A stretch of DNA of 64,000 bases from contig KK106981.1 in assembly GCA_000611775.1 (NCBI GenBank), positions 2,165,507 to 2,229,506 of the forward strand, read 5' to 3'. Source of the stretch: Umbilicaria muhlenbergii. Lineage: Eukaryota; Ascomycota; Lecanoromycetes; Umbilicariales; Umbilicariaceae. The translations under genes were made by a program, and so were the position numbers. This document shows, piece by piece, positions 32,985 to 46,283 of this stretch (its first letter is position 1; every line of letters starts with the position of its first letter). The notes beneath the pieces are model-generated. The model had not been told where the DNA came from. It saw only the letters and a program-made list of their open reading frames with translations, and did not search any database.

Positions 32985-33450
32985 TCTTCAAGAGCAATCA
33001 TTCTTTAATGACATGAATTCTTTTTGAACTCATGTGTATGCTTTCAGTATTAATGTTAAACCCTAGAAAGTTCACTTCTGTTGCATTAAATGAGCATTTG
33101 CTGATCTTAAGGTGAAGATCATGACATGATAATGCAGTCAGTACTTGTCATACATGCTCTTCATGCTTAAACTCATTTTTACCAAAGATCAAGATATCAT
33201 TCAAGTAAATCATGCATATGATGTTTAAAAACTCATCAAGCGCTTTATTTATAAAAGCTTGAAATGTAACAGGAGCATTCATGAGTCTGAAAAACATAAT
33301 AAGATATTTAAACAACTTAAATCATGTTTAAAACATTGTCTTTCACTCATCTTCACTTTTAATTTGTATTTGATTATACACATTCTTGCAGTTCAACTTC
33401 ATGAACTTCTTAACTCCTTGAAGATGATTCAACATGTCTGATATAAGTGA
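32985..33450 (-). mobile_element. Element A reverse transcriptase, distal half
   Basis: The minus strand gives Ty3-type RT motifs (FQAFINKAL, CMIYLNDILIFG, then NFLGFNI and ELQVFLSF). It is continuous with the RT part at 40,428-40,600 once element D is recognised as an insertion. At its far end, where the RT-RNase H connection is expected, tandem array A2 begins instead. It is part of a fossil with many breaks. Confidence 0.8.
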
Positions 33451-33454
33451 TAAT

Positions 33455-33621
33455 TGCAACGGTATGGTCAATTATGAGTGTGTGTATCATTTTTTTGAAT
33501 CATTCTCATAGAACTGTGACTATATAAATACACTACTAGTATAGGCGCTCACGTAGCAAAGGAAGGTGCTCAGGAAGCAAAGAAAGAAGTAACTTGATAA
33601 GCTCATAATCATGTCATAACA
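33455..33621 (-). repeat. LTR of element D (left in window, 167 bp)
   Basis: It reads TGCAACGGTATGG...CATGTCATAACA on the plus strand and aligns end to end with 40,256-40,422 with about five transitions. It keeps two CG sites (GGCGCTCACG) that most of this block has lost. Confidence 0.93.
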
Positions 33622-33714
33622 ACCTGCCCTCAATGAAAGAAAGAAGGTGATGCCCTCATCATTAAGTTTAAAACTAGCCCTTTCTAGGCCTCAATCTGAT
33701 AAGCACTAGTGACG

Positions 33715-33812
33715 TCATTAGTACGGGTAGCGCTTTCATAGCAGTCATCAGCGCGGGCAGTGCTTTCATAGTGGTGGTCAGCATGAGTAGTGCTCTCATA
33801 TTAATGATTGAT
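33715..33812. repeat. About 30-bp tandem repeat, three units, in D
   Basis: The core GGGTAGCGCTTTCATAG recurs as GGGCAGTGCTTTCATAG and GAGTAGTGCTCTCATAT at ~30-bp spacing just inside the LTR. Some CG is preserved. Confidence 0.75.
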
Positions 33813-36800
33813 ATCATGACAGTGACCTCTTTCCTTGATCAGCCCTGTCTAGGCAACTCACTTTGTGAACTGACTTTCTTCAGTGCTGATGCTAGGTCAA
33901 TTTGACTTGCAATGACCTTCTCATAATCTTTCACAAGCTCTGAAGCGTCCTGCAGATTCTTTACATTCATTCAGTGATCAAACTCAGGCTCATACCTCTT
34001 TCATTTGACTAAGTACTCTGTGATCATGTCACAGCTCTGTTTGAATACCTGCTTGTTGAGAATCTTCTCTAATTCTCATGACTTTCAGGTATCAGTGTCT
34101 CCTTTAACATAAATTGAAGGAAGGTGATCTGATCATGATCTATCAAATGAATCTGAGTCAAGCAGCGGGCATGATTTCAGCTGAGCAACAGTGAAGACAG
34201 GGTGAATCTGTCAGTCAGCAGGAACATCAAGTTGATAAGTTAAGCAGCTCATGCATTTTTTTACCTGAAAAAAGTTTACATATTGCTGGCCTAGCTTCCT
34301 ATTAGTTATTGAAGGTATGATGTAACCTCAGTGTAAACATAAAAGGGCTCAGTCTTCAACAGAAAGAAATAACAGCTGATGTCAACAGTCATAATGATGT
34401 TTGACATTCATGTTGGCAAAATTAATGACGTCTCAGGCTTTCACTCATGTGTGAATTAAGAACAAATCAGCTGACTCAGGTCCTGTCAAGCTCAAAGTCT
34501 GATTTGATGTGAATTCATAGATGATTTCATTTGGTGACTTCCCTGTAGAATTAGTGAAGTTGTTCATACTAATCTGAAGGCGTGGTAAAACCGCAGGCCA
34601 TTTTCTAGGCTCATTTAAAGTCATCATATAAAATCATAGTGCTATTTCAGTCATTTGATTTGTACACTCACTTTGCTCATCAGTCTGTGGATGATACACT
34701 GTGAAATAGAGCAGCTGAACTCTCAGGTGATCAAACATTGTCATTCACATTTCAGAAAGGAATTTGCAGTCTCTGTCTGAGAGTATCACTTTTAGCAGAC
34801 CTCAGTCAGCTAGTTGTAGCTGATCAAGTAAGGTGATAGCTCACTGTTTGATCATTCATGTTGATTTCCCTGATATCAGCATAATCCATTTGCTAAATTT
34901 ATCAGTCACTGACAGTATCATATCAAAGCCTTCAATGATAATTGATAGAGTGAGGATAAAGTCAATTGTAATAGTGTGAAATAAGATCAGAGGTGTTTCT
35001 ATGAGCTGCAGGCTCTCATATGATTGATGTTGTTGAGTTTAATACACCTGACATTCAGAGCAGTGTTTCAAATAGTCTCTGAGGTGCTTAAATAGGCCGT
35101 GGATGTATCATGATGAGGATATTCATTCAAAAGTGCAGGCAAATCCTGAGTGCTCATCCCTGATGTGATTAATGACACATATCTCTTTGACCTGACTTTT
35201 AGAAATGCATAGCCGGCGGAGCTAAAAAGCATGATCATCAGTACAGTCATTAATATGAAAAATGAGACTGTTCTCCTGTATGAAAGAAAGTTTGACAGCG
35301 TCCCTGATGCTTAAGATCTCATTATCATTAAGTAAATCTGATATTCATTTTCATGCTGAGTCCTCAGCATATCCTTGAAGCACCTTATCCTTGAATTTCA
35401 GGCTCATTTCTATCAGGGAGGTAGTGTAGGCATACAGTGCATTTAACTTCCTCTCATGACTTGATGATTCATCATTCATACTGACTAGTCTGGACAGTGC
35501 ATCTGAGATGATATGTTGTTTGCTCAGCTTATGTTGAATCTCAAGATTGAACTGTTGCAAGTAATCTGAAGCCCTCACAAGCTGAAGATTGAGCTTATCA
35601 GTTGATGTGATGAATAGTGTTGTCTGCTTTGTGATACTCAGGGAAGCATCATGATCTGTATAGATCACAGTATTGAATTATGATGATTTAATCATGTGCC
35701 TGACCTTCTTTACTACTCAAACCATCTCAGTTACTTTCAATTCAGTGAGTCAATATCTCATTTCAGCGGAATCAAGTAGTCTGCTTAGAAATAAGATTGA
35801 CTCAACTTGTGTTCATGAAGGATAACTTTCAATTCCTGCACTGTGATTTCACCCTTCTTTGACATGATACATCATTGCACTGAATCTGAATTCTTTGCTG
35901 CTGTTGAGGTTGATATACAATTGCCTGATAAGGTCAAAATGAATGAGGTAGCTCAGTTTAGACAGCAGGTCTTGAAGTGTATGAAAAGAGGTTATTTCTG
36001 AATCAGTGAGATCATTTAGTTGAGTTCTGAAAGCAAAAGATCTTCATTGGTTTCCTGCCTTCAGTGAAGGCTTCAGCAGCTCAGTTTTCCTCTCTTGTAA
36101 GAGTTTGATGATAACTGCATAGTGCAGGACATATTCTCATAGTCATTCAATGAAGCTTAAATACATCTTCAGCTCATGAAGACTACAGGGGAATGTCAGC
36201 TTCAAGATAATGAGAAGTTTTTCCTTTGATGTTGTCAGTCTTAAGGAGCTGACCTTCTGCCCTAGCAGCTGAACTGAGGGGTAGGCTAGATAAGCCTTGA
36301 TGAGTTGAATTGATATGCTGAATTTGATAAACATGAAGAAAACACTCTGAAGGTGAAATAGATGCTCATCAAGCATCTTTGAGAAGATGATCACATCATC
36401 AACATAAGCCTTGATGTAATCATGATATGATCATAATAGCCTATTGATCTGATGCTGAACATAGGCTGAGGAATTCTTGTAGCTCATGATGACAACATTA
36501 AATGACTCTTGACCTCTGTGGCTAACCACTGTCAGTTTGTGTCTATCATCAGGACACACTCTTCATTGATAGAAGAATGAGGCACAATTCACAACAGTGA
36601 TATATTCACAGCCCTTTACCACAGCTATTATATTGAATTGTAGAGGGAGGAGGTAAACATTCAGCTGAGTGATTTGATTTAGCTCTTAAATATTCATGAC
36701 TGCCCGGCCTTTCCTTTCCTCAGTTGGTAGGGTCTTCCAAATGATGAAGACAGGATAATTAAATGAGGTGTTAATCTTAATTCAGTTCATCCTGCCTTGT

Positions 36801-39800
36801 TCATGTAGGGTGTTAAACATTTTATTCATCACTTTCTTATTCTGAATCTCAAGTGAGTAGACCTTCACTCTGTCAGAGATTTTGAACTCTCAGTTCACTT
36901 TCAATGATATCTTCATTCAATGCTCTTCTGAAAGGTCAATGAAGGAGCCAGAGTCTTTTCATAAAGTAAAATAATCATCAACCACCTGCATGATGACATG
37001 TAATGTGAGTTTGTCATCATGAATGATGATCTCATTGAGTAGAATGATCTTGAAGGCTCTGTTCAGCACAATTGAGTTCAAGTTGACTTTAGTTGACTTC
37101 AACTCAGTTGTTAATGAGGATACTGTCATGGCCAATAAAGCAGTTCTGCAGGTGGTGAACACCTTTCTTATTCAACTCTTTTGATGCGTAGATTTGAGTG
37201 TTTGAGCAGCCAGATCAGACATGTTCCCCTTCACATGATAACAGTTATCATAGTTAATTTCATGAACAGTGCTCAGATGTGAATTGCAGAGTATTGTCAC
37301 AGTCCTGCTGAAGTCATTTTTGATCATTATGCCACTGAAGGTAGTGTCAATTAAGTGAGCATATAAAGACAACTGCATGCTCTCTGTCAGCTCAAAAAGG
37401 AAGTCCCTACTCTCAGGTAATGCAGCATGATGCATCAGAATAATCAGTTGAATGTGTGATGAAATGTTCATGATGAATTTTGCATGAACTACCTGTTGAA
37501 TCAGAGGTCCTTGCGGCTGAGTGCTGATAAATATAATTGTTTTGCAGCTGCTAATGTAAGCTGACTTCTTAGACATTATGATATTCATCTGCTCCGGGCT
37601 CATAATGTTCATTTCAATGAGCATTTTTGCCTTTAACTCATCAACTATGTGGGCTTCCCTTGTAATAAGAGCATTCACAGTATCCTCATTGTCATTCTTG
37701 CTCACTAGGTAGATGAGTAGTATGACATATTCATTAATTGAATGCTTGTTTGAGCCAATGCCTTGTACTGAGATTGATGATGTCATGATTCATATGAGGA
37801 CCGTAGGTAGCTGGCTGTGTAGAAAAGCTCAATTGATCAGGGTGACTGAACATTCAGTGTTCAGACAGACTGCTTTCAAAGGCATATCAGGTGCTAGCTT
37901 GACCTCTGCTGTAACATAATGTTAATTTCTGAAGTCATAGCCTGTCCTGATATCAGTAGCTGAATTGACTGAGGAGGTAACTACTCTTGCACTGATATGA
38001 GAGGACTCAGCAGGTGATTCTGTAAGAAAGGCATTTACTGTATTCATCAGTGAAGGCTTCACTGAGGTGTCACCTCATAAACAGCCTCCTTGAAGGTGCT
38101 TATGCAACTTATTTCTGAAGAGAAACTCTTCCTTGCAATGTTGACAGCTGACCTCTGTGGTGGAGGTCATGAAATAGTCATGTGACTCATTTATGAACTC
38201 CTCTGAATAACCCATATCAACTTCAGGCTTATAGTAGTCAGGGTTATAATAATTCAGGTTCAGATTAACAGCGTAGTAGTCAGTAAGATAGTTATATTCA
38301 TTGTTAAAGTACTGTAACAGTCCCTCTGAGCTCAGTTCACTGAGCTCAGCAGATGCAGAAGATTCATAAGCTGTTAACTCATCTTGTTCATCAGCAACAT
38401 ATGCAGTGAGTTTAAGCTGTCATGACTGTCTTTGACCTTGGTAGTTTCACCCTGAATTTGCTGATCCTTTTGATTGTTGAGCTTGCTCAGTGAACACATT
38501 TTTTTCACTGATGATTTGAAGTAAGGCTCTGATGATGAGCAGCTGAGGTGCTGATGACTGTGACTGTTGATCCTGATTATTATTGTTATAACTAGGATAG
38601 AAAGGTTGACTAGAAGGAAAAGTATCATATGATTGCTCATATGCTGAATAAGTAGAAAAAACAGGCTGCCTTGAACTGTAGGCATTTTGATGAGAAGGAA
38701 ACTCTTTATACTGATCAGATTGCTTGTTCTTGTTAAATTAATTTGAGGGCTTATGAGGCTGATTCAGCTGATCACGTCTGGCCATCTTGTACCAGATGTT
38801 TGATTTACTATTCAGTTGTTCCAGGAATTGATTTATCATAGTAGTGAGGGTAGGTTCTGAAATATTTTGACAGAATTTCAGGGCAAGGTTGTTCCACGTC
38901 ATAATCAGCTGATTGTAGATAGAGCTCAACTCAGCAGCTTTAACATGATGAAAGATGTTCTGAGCATAAAATCATGAATTCCTTCTGTTCTGTGCATCTG
39001 CCATGATATAACACTCAGTTTGTAGTCATTGTAGAGCAACTGAACCGCGTTTCTTGAAACAGTTAATCAAGGTGGCATATCAGGTGATGAGAAGAGCATC
39101 TCAGAGTAAAGTCTTCTTCAAGTCAGTGAGCTTCATTGAATGCCAGATAAGTGCAGTTTCATGAAGACACTGTGATAGAACTGTACATAACTTAGATTCA
39201 CTTCTCTGAGGAGTCAGATCCTTTAGTCAGTTGATAAAGATGTAAATATTCTTATAGAAAACATGTCATCCTGAGTTAACAACCAGCTCATTTCCTTCAT
39301 ATTCTGAGTTGAAGAAACCAACATCATCAGCCTTTCAGTCATTATCAGGCCGTCATTCCTTGTATGATCATTCAGCAGACAGTTCAACTGATTGAGCTGT
39401 CATGAGTTCTCATAATGAACATCATTGATCTGCAGAGAAACTGGTTCCTTCATGAGCCTGAGTCATTGAACTAGAGCAGAGTATATTCTCAGTAACATCA
39501 CTGAGTCATCTCATATCTGCTCCTGAGGGAGTTGTTTCAGTAGAAGCTGAACCTAGCTCAGGACTGATTTCATTGAGATGACTCATGAAGGATTGTGATG
39601 TAGAGGTTTTAACATCTTTGATGACTTTAAGCAAGCGCTGAATAGCCTGGCGTAAATTGAGATGATCAATGGCTCAATTCACTGACCAAAAGAGTGATTC
39701 CCTGAACTTTGATCAGGTTCAAGTACTAAAGGTAGATGAATCAGCTACTTTGAGTATGCCTTGAGTTCATAGAAATTGAGCTATGAACTGCTTGATGAAT

Positions 39801-40255
39801 GAGTGAACCTCAACAGCTCAGGTGTGCTCACTCTGTAGAAAGGTGTTCACCTGCTGAGCTAAATGAGTAATCTCTGAAGTTATTGATGAGAAGAGTGATG
39901 AAGAGTCTGATGAAGTAATCACAGTGACTGCAAAGAGTCTGATAGACTCAATGAGGCTGAAAGAGGAAGTTTAAGCCAAACAACAAAATGAGAGACAGAT
40001 GATTGAAAGAACAGATGAAAAACAGAGGTTTTTAACAGCAAAAGCAGAAATGAAAGAGGACAGAGACTGATGATGACAGATGATCATGTCAGTTCATGAA
40101 GCAGATGAGGCAATGAAAAAGCTTAACAGAAACCTGCTATCATATTTGACAAAAATCACATGAGAGGTCAATTATTGAGAGGCCTGATCTGATGACAATC
40201 AGCCTGATTATCATAGACAGTTAATGATGCTATGAATGAGGTGTTGCTATCAATT

Positions 40256-40422
40256 TGCAACAGTATGATCAATTATGAGTGTGTGTATCATTTTTTTGAA
40301 TCATTCTCATAGAACTGTGACTATATAAATACACTACTAGTATAGGCGCTCACGTAGCAAAGGAAGGCGCTCAGGAAGCAAAGAAAGAAGTAACTTAATA
40401 AACTCATAATCATGTCATAACA
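40256..40422 (-). repeat. LTR of element D (right in window, 167 bp)
   Basis: It reads TGCAACAGTATGATC...CATGTCATAACA, followed by the duplicated ATAAT at 40,423-40,427. Because D's coding is on the minus strand, this is its 5' LTR. Confidence 0.93.
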
Positions 40423-40427
40423 ATAAT

Positions 40428-41892
40428 AAGTAGTGATTCTTAATAGTAATATCATTCAAGCGCTTATAATTAATGATTAATCATAAGTTGTCATCTGATT
40501 TTGGTACAGGGCTGCTCTGATTTCAAGTTAATGACATGATCATGTAAATCTCTCTCAAACAGAGATTACTTCTCAGTCACTTAAAATATGTCTGTAAAAT
40601 CATGATATTCAGGAGGTAAATTGTCATAAACATTGTCATACTCTTTGTTGTATCATAATGAGTTCATTTGCAGGGTATATTCTTTCATATTAATCATTAA
40701 GTTCATCAGCCCTATGAAGTGTTCAGTAATGAAAAGATTATTTATATATAAAACATTCTTCAACGCCTTCTTTTCATCAGTGGTGAATATACAGCATGTG
40801 ATAATATGTTTTGCTTTTCTTCATAGGAATTTACTCATATCATAGTAATGATTTGAGTTCACATGAATTAAAAAAGATAAACTGAGAATGAAAGATGCTG
40901 ATTGCTGTGAGTCATTTATTCACATTAATTATAATAATGACTGTTGTTGATCATTCTGTTGTACATTTATTCATTCAATGATTGATGACTTTACATTTAA
41001 TACAGAGGCCTGCTGCTTTTCATGCATATACTTCATTTTTTGAAACAAAGTCTTCATATCAGTATGAGGGTCTCATGAACATCTGTGTTGTTGTCATAAT
41101 CACTCTCTCAGCAATTAGTATGTGATTTGAATTTCAGCTTTGATCATGATTTTCTTAATAAAAACCTCATGAATCATTTCCTCTTTCACAGTTGAAGTGT
41201 TGAGGATGAGAGATTTATTATTTAATGAAGAGTTCTTTTCTGTCATAATATGATGTTTGTGTTATACTTTTGTTTATATCATTCATCTTGTGTTGATGAT
41301 CCCTTTTAGTGTCTGAGCGGCTTCAGAAAGACTCATGATTGATGATAACATCAAGATGTGTTGAGATTTCTTGAAGTTTTCATCTCATGACTTTGATGCC
41401 TCCTGCATAGAGATGAGGCTCTTATGACTTTATAAGTTGTTGAAAAGGGGGAGGTGTGATGTCTGTCATAACTTAACATCATAATTTATGTGAAGAACTT
41501 GTGTTGTTCTCTGAGTTTACTGTAATTGTAATTGAAGAATTTTTTCACAGATGTTAATTAAACTTCTGAAACTTTCTTTTATTGTCCTCAAACTCAATTT
41601 CTTGTCATACACATCATAGTTGTAATCACTGACACTTAATAACTTCCTCATTATGAGCAGTGAGTGCCTCAAGGTTTTTAATGATGTCATCAGGGTCACC
41701 TTGATCAATACATTCATCATTATCATAAGTAAAGGTATTAATGACTGATAGTGTAAATCTGTTAAAGAAAGGCTCTGATTCAGTGTAATTATCAGCTGTT
41801 TTATTAACTTGATGAGATTAAAGTGTTGATGTCATCATGTCTTATTTTGCTTCTGACATAACTGTTCACCTGCAGGTACTGAGTGATCAGTA
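40428..41892 (-). mobile_element. Element A gag/protease/RT proximal region
   Basis: The minus strand shows a Ty3-type pre-RT linker (LPPEYHDFTDIF near 40,600) and the start of RT (RLNDITIKNHY near 40,440). Further upstream, frames such as 41,517-41,726 are gag-like by position only. It is bounded on the right by the A LTR at 41,893. It is part of a fossil with many breaks. Confidence 0.65.
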
Positions 41893-42208
41893 TGTAAGAA
41901 AGTGAGTGTACAACAGTCATCATAATGATGTTGAACAGAGTGTTATAAGCAGTATAGTCATGATGAAGTCAATGCAATGATTATATGTCTTTTATTTAAT
42001 AATAAAACTGATCACTGAGAAAGCAGGTTTCTGCACCTTCTTGTGAAGAGTTTTCACTTAATGTTAAGGCGCTACTCACTGAGTCATCATATAAGTGAGT
42101 TATAATGTCATATTGTCATACTCTCATACTGTCATACTGTCATATTGTCATACTGTCATACTGTCATACTGTCATATTATCATACTACTATATATGATGA
42201 CCTTGACA
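41893..42208 (-). repeat. Right LTR of element A (316 bp)
   Basis: It pairs with 21,099-21,430. It carries the TGTCATACTG microsatellite (about 42,100-42,190) and is followed by the duplicated GTAAT and then LINE sequence. Confidence 0.9.
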
Positions 42209-42213
42209 GTAAT

Positions 42214-44795
42214 AGGCCTTTTCACTTGTCTTGATGATATTAATGTAAATATACTGTTTAGTATTTTAATTAATTGTGTAGGGTGTTTTTTCCCTGATGA
42301 ATTTTAATTTCAATCTAGAAATTTAAAGTTTATAAATATGTCTTGACTTATTTGTGACTCTGATGAATATAAAGTGAGTATTCTCTGCCTGATACAATGA
42401 TTTTCTAATAAGATTATAATTTTTAATGCATATTTTCTGCATTTTTTGTTTAATCTGATCTGTATTGATTGAATATTTACTTCAATTTTCATTGCAGCTC
42501 CTGAGGAAGTTCTAAAAGCTTTTAAGATCTTATGTAATGCTGAGTTTTGTAATTTTTCTAATTGTTTTAAGTAGTTTTTTTAATTTTTCTACCAAATTTC
42601 TGACCTGTAGTCATTAATTGATATAATGCATGCTCAATAGAGTTGTTTTGCATTTTTAGCTGAAAGACCTCATTTTGAATTTGTTAATCTGTTAATTAAG
42701 TGCATTACTTTAGTTGCTGTAGAGACTTTTTTTTGAACATGTGTTTTAAAGTTCAGTTTTCTATTTAGTTAAACTTCTAACCACTTGACTTCCTTGACTG
42801 ATTTTATCACTGTGTAATTTGATAATGTAATACTGTTTTCTGCAGGTTTTTTTAACTTTTCAAAGTGAATTAATTCAGATTTATTATTATTAAACTGTAC
42901 TGTGTTTGTTTCTGCTCATAAGAAGGCTGTTTCAGCTGTTGATTATAATTTTAAACAATTTTCTGCAGCTGATTTTTCAGTAATATATAGTGTCACATCA
43001 TTTATATAGCTGAGTTTTTTCATATCTGAGAATTTGGCCTTGATTTTTGGGAATAAATGCCTTATATATATCAAAAACAATATTGAGGATATTAATGATC
43101 CTTGTGAAATTCCTGTCTTGATATTTTGCATTTTTTATCTTTCATCATCAAAGGTTAATCCTGATTTTCTATTTTCTAGAAAGGATTTTGTTCATGATTG
43201 TATTTATACTGATAATTTCAATTTCTTCATAATTGAAAGTAATTGCAGTAATGATACATGATCAAAAGCTCTCTTGACATTTAGTAATAAACATGATAGA
43301 ACATTTCCTTTGTTTTGAGCTGATTCTATATCATGTGTTAAGGTTAATATTACATAAATTACTGATTTTTGTTTTCTTCCTTCTGTTTAATCTTGATTTA
43401 ATAAGTCTGTGACTTGACTTAAATATGATAATTTAGTTGTCATGATTTTCTCTGCCACTTTGTCTAAACAGTTTAATAATGTAATTATTTTGTAAGTTTT
43501 TAATTTTAAATAATCTGGCTTTCCTGACTTTTTTAAAATAACATCAGTGCCTTGACATCAACATTCTGAGTAAAAACCTGCTTGAATTAATTGTTTATAA
43601 ATTGTAAACATTAATTCTGATATTGTCTGATATGCTTTTTGAATAATAGCAAAGGAAATATCATCTGATTCAGGTGCTTTCTTTGTGAAGGATGTAAATA
43701 TAACTTATTTAACTTCATTTTCTGTTAAGTTTAATCAATTTACATGTATTGTGTCTTGATTATTCTTAATTTCAGCTGTAGAAGGTTCTGAATACATTGC
43801 TGTAATGAATGCTTAACATTTGTCTTGAAAATCCTGACATAATATATCATTTTGATTTAGTATTGATGGTATTTTCTTCATAAGTCATGACTTTGTGTAT
43901 TTATATACTTAAAATACATCTTTTTCACTTGCTTCTGTAAGAAATGTTGTTCAAGATTTTTGTTTTACATTTTTAATAACTTGAAAGTACTCAGATCTGC
44001 TTGTTGTGAATTTAATTCACTGTCTTTCAAATTAATTCCTTTTGTTGTAATGTCTTCTTGCTGTTGACATTTTTTTCTCAGCCTGATGAGGTCTTCTGTT
44101 CATTACACTTTAAATTGATTGCATGATTTACATCTAGAAATATTGTTTTCTGCAGTTTATACAATTAAATCTCTTAAGTTTTCAGTCATTTGTTTTAATG
44201 ATTGATTTAAATTTATTACTTTTGCATTTTGCTGTAACTCCTTTGTAAAGTTCTCTTAATCCGCTTTTTGTATATTGAACGGCGCGTTGAAAGAACTTTT
44301 CATCAGTGTAAGGTTTTCAGTAATTATGAAAAACTGAATAATCTCATAATCTGAACCAGTATACACTTTTTTATTAACTTGCCAATCAATTATTTTCAGT
44401 ATTAATTGATTTGTTGCAAATGTTAAATCTAGAACTGATGAATATTGTCTGTTTATCATATGTTTAATGAATGTCATGATGTCTGGTATATTAACTAAAT
44501 CACAGTGATTTGTTTGCAGTCATTGTAGTAAACTTTCTGCATTTTTTACCTCTGTGATTGTAGAATTTCATCATGTATGATGTACATTAAAGTCTTCACA
44601 AATTAATGTTCTAGTTGTTGCACTTATTTGACTTAATGCTTTTTTCATTGTTCATGTATTTAATTCAGGCTGAAGAGACCTTTCATTATATACATTCAAT
44701 AGTAGAATTTCTTCTAAACCTGATGCAGAAATAAACAAAGCTTATAAATCTGCATCCTTTGATATATTTAATCTAAGCGTGCATTTTATTCCTTT
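42214..44795 (-). mobile_element. LINE copy 1, 5' part (endonuclease and RT)
   Basis: The minus strand continues the LINE interrupted at 21,098. It covers RT (43,131-42,943 matches copy 2's QNIKTGISQ...SYINDVTLYIT region) and most of the endonuclease (44,477-44,256 includes YSSVLDLTFATNQ and SDYEIIQF). Homology to copy 2 stops at about 44,795 within the endonuclease, exactly where foldback element copy 1 starts, so the first part of ORF2 and all of ORF1 are missing. Stops are mostly TGA at Trp positions. Confidence 0.85.
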
Positions 44796-45452
44796 GTCAC
44801 TGTGGGTCAGGGCGACACTGAGTCAGGCTGGGTCAGGCCAGGTCAGGTGACAGTGTCTCAGTGATTTTGAACTCACCTTGACATGTCAGGTCAGGGCGGG
44901 TATTGAAGGCAGACACTGAGGGTAACTAGGACACTGAGAGCCGCAATAATTAGGGCTAAACCCTTTCATAATTTCAGATATTATAGAGCTCAATGCGCCC
45001 GTCAATTCTGTGTAAAAATCATCAAAAACGGATCGCTGCGTATTAAGTTATGTGAGTTTGAAAGTTGACACTTTCATGAAGTTGATTGATTGACAATGTT
45101 CACCACCCTGAACTTCAAACCCACACAACTCAATGCGCCGAGATCCGTTTTTGATAATTTTTGCATAGAATTGACGGGCGCATTGAGCTCTACAACTTAT
45201 ATGTGTTGCTTAAAAAAATCACTTACAATGTGATATCTGATAAGCTCATTACCTTGTGGCCTCATCAACTTTTTGAAGTTCCTCGCTTAAAATTAAGCTT
45301 TTTTCTAGCTGCATTAAGTTAGTTCAGTGTTCATGTGGGTACCTCAGGGTCGACCTGGTTGACCACTGAATACTGAGTCCATGAAGGGGCTGAACCTGTG
45401 AGTCAGGTCTTTAATCATGAACTTGACCTGACTTGACTCAAATGACAGCCTA
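44790..45452. mobile_element. Foldback element copy 1 (hAT-like, non-autonomous)
   Basis: It shares about 660 bp with 53,458-54,129 and 58,140-58,811. The right terminus TGACAGCCTA (45,443-45,452) is intact. The left terminus is damaged: GTCAC at 44,796 is in register, but the first ~6 bases are LINE sequence. Inside, GCGCCCGTCAATTC...AAAACGGATCGC and its inverted partner (about 45,120-45,185) form a large foldback. No coding capacity. No target duplication flanks this copy, so it lies at a rearranged junction. Confidence 0.8.
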
Positions 45453-45730
45453 AAAGCAACCAAGCCACACATATGATATATCATTGTCATAGGCCTCATA
45501 AACTACTCAGTTCAGAGACTTAAACCCTTTTTTCCAATTCTCAAAGCCAGCGGTGGTTGCGAAAGCACGGTGAACTCAAGTATATCACAAAGTTGTCACA
45601 ATCTTCACATCAAAAATGATTGAAAATCACAAAAACAACAACACAACAACCACAACACCTTTTTTCTTGATTTGTCATGTAAGAATTAAATTTAAATCTA
45701 TCTTACACTGCTTTTACAAATTGTAAAACA
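45453..45730. other. Unassigned segment before LINE copy 2
   Basis: This ~280 bp has a few CG sites and a CAACAACAC-rich stretch near 45,630-45,655. It has no counterpart in the inverted LINE piece at 52,085-53,312, whose homology to copy 2 starts at about 45,731. It may be the true start of the LINE 5' UTR or unrelated flank. Confidence 0.35.
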
Positions 45731-46283
45731 TTAAAAACACATTGTTATTCACTGCTTTCTGCCTTTGTTATTGTTCAACACACGTCAAGTCACGGTTTTT
45801 GAGAATTTTGATGAGGTGTAAGCACTAAACCTTAAATCAATCTTCACTTTTTCCGCATTTTCCTTCATGCTTTACAATACTAAAGGTCATTCTTTTTGAG
45901 TTTGACATAAAGGACTGTAAAAAGCTCAGATTAACAAAAAAGCCTGCAGGGGAAAGCATTATTCTGAGTACAAGAGATATAAAGAACTCTTGTCAAGCAT
46001 TTCATATATAAAGAGTAAAGATCAGCAAGTCTATATTATTTTTTATTTGAATAAGCTTTCAGGCTACAGGTGATTTTAAGGGATTTTATAAGGCTTAAAT
46101 TCCTAAGGATCATAGGGGCTATTTATTCTGAGTATCAGGGATAGAAAATAGAGCCTTTAAACTCTTGATTGTGCTTGAGTTTATAAAGGAAGGGATATTA
46201 AACTTAAGGTAAATTCAAGATATCACCAGGACTGAAACGTCAGGAAAACATCAAAAAACATTATAATAAATATAACATCAGAC

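Larger units (their letters stand above)
33455..40422 (-). mobile_element. Ty3/Gypsy-like LTR fossil D, nested in A
   Basis: An insertion of 6,968 bp: LTRs 33,455-33,621 and 40,256-40,422 (167 bp each), target duplication ATAAT at 33,450-33,454 and 40,423-40,427. Parts run on the minus strand: gag-like (about 39,900-38,300), protease region (about 37,790-37,170), RT (about 36,900-36,100), RNase H (about 35,900-35,350, with VIYTDHDASLSITKQ and DALSRLVSMNDE), and integrase (about 35,250-34,250). A purine-rich tract (TTGAGGGCAGGT on the minus strand) adjoins the LTR at 33,622. The LTRs differ at only about five positions, all transitions, so D is the youngest of the nest. It is a fossil with several tens of breaks. 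Confidence 0.9.
21099..42208 (-). mobile_element. Ty3/Gypsy-like LTR fossil A, host of nested insertions
   Basis: Outer LTR element, 21.1 kb with its insertions and about 7.9 kb without them. LTRs at 21,099-21,430 and 41,893-42,208 start TGTAAG and end TGACA as read on the plus strand; the target duplication GTAAT is at 21,094-21,098 and 42,209-42,213. It lies in LINE copy 1, whose sequence resumes cleanly after it. Coding parts lie on the minus strand: a pre-RT linker (LPPEYHDFTDIF, about 40,600) and RT halves at about 40,430-40,600 and 33,000-33,450 (YLNDILIFG). A purine-rich tract adjoins the LTR at 21,431. It contains elements B and D and large tandem arrays. It is a fossil with very many breaks, and the oldest of the nest by position. 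Confidence 0.85.

Noticed and set aside
32469-32997. Three identical protein-coding genes of 60-70 codons on the minus strand
   Set aside because: They are the same frame in 158-bp tandem copies; each runs into the next in a different frame, so they are by-products of the repeat.
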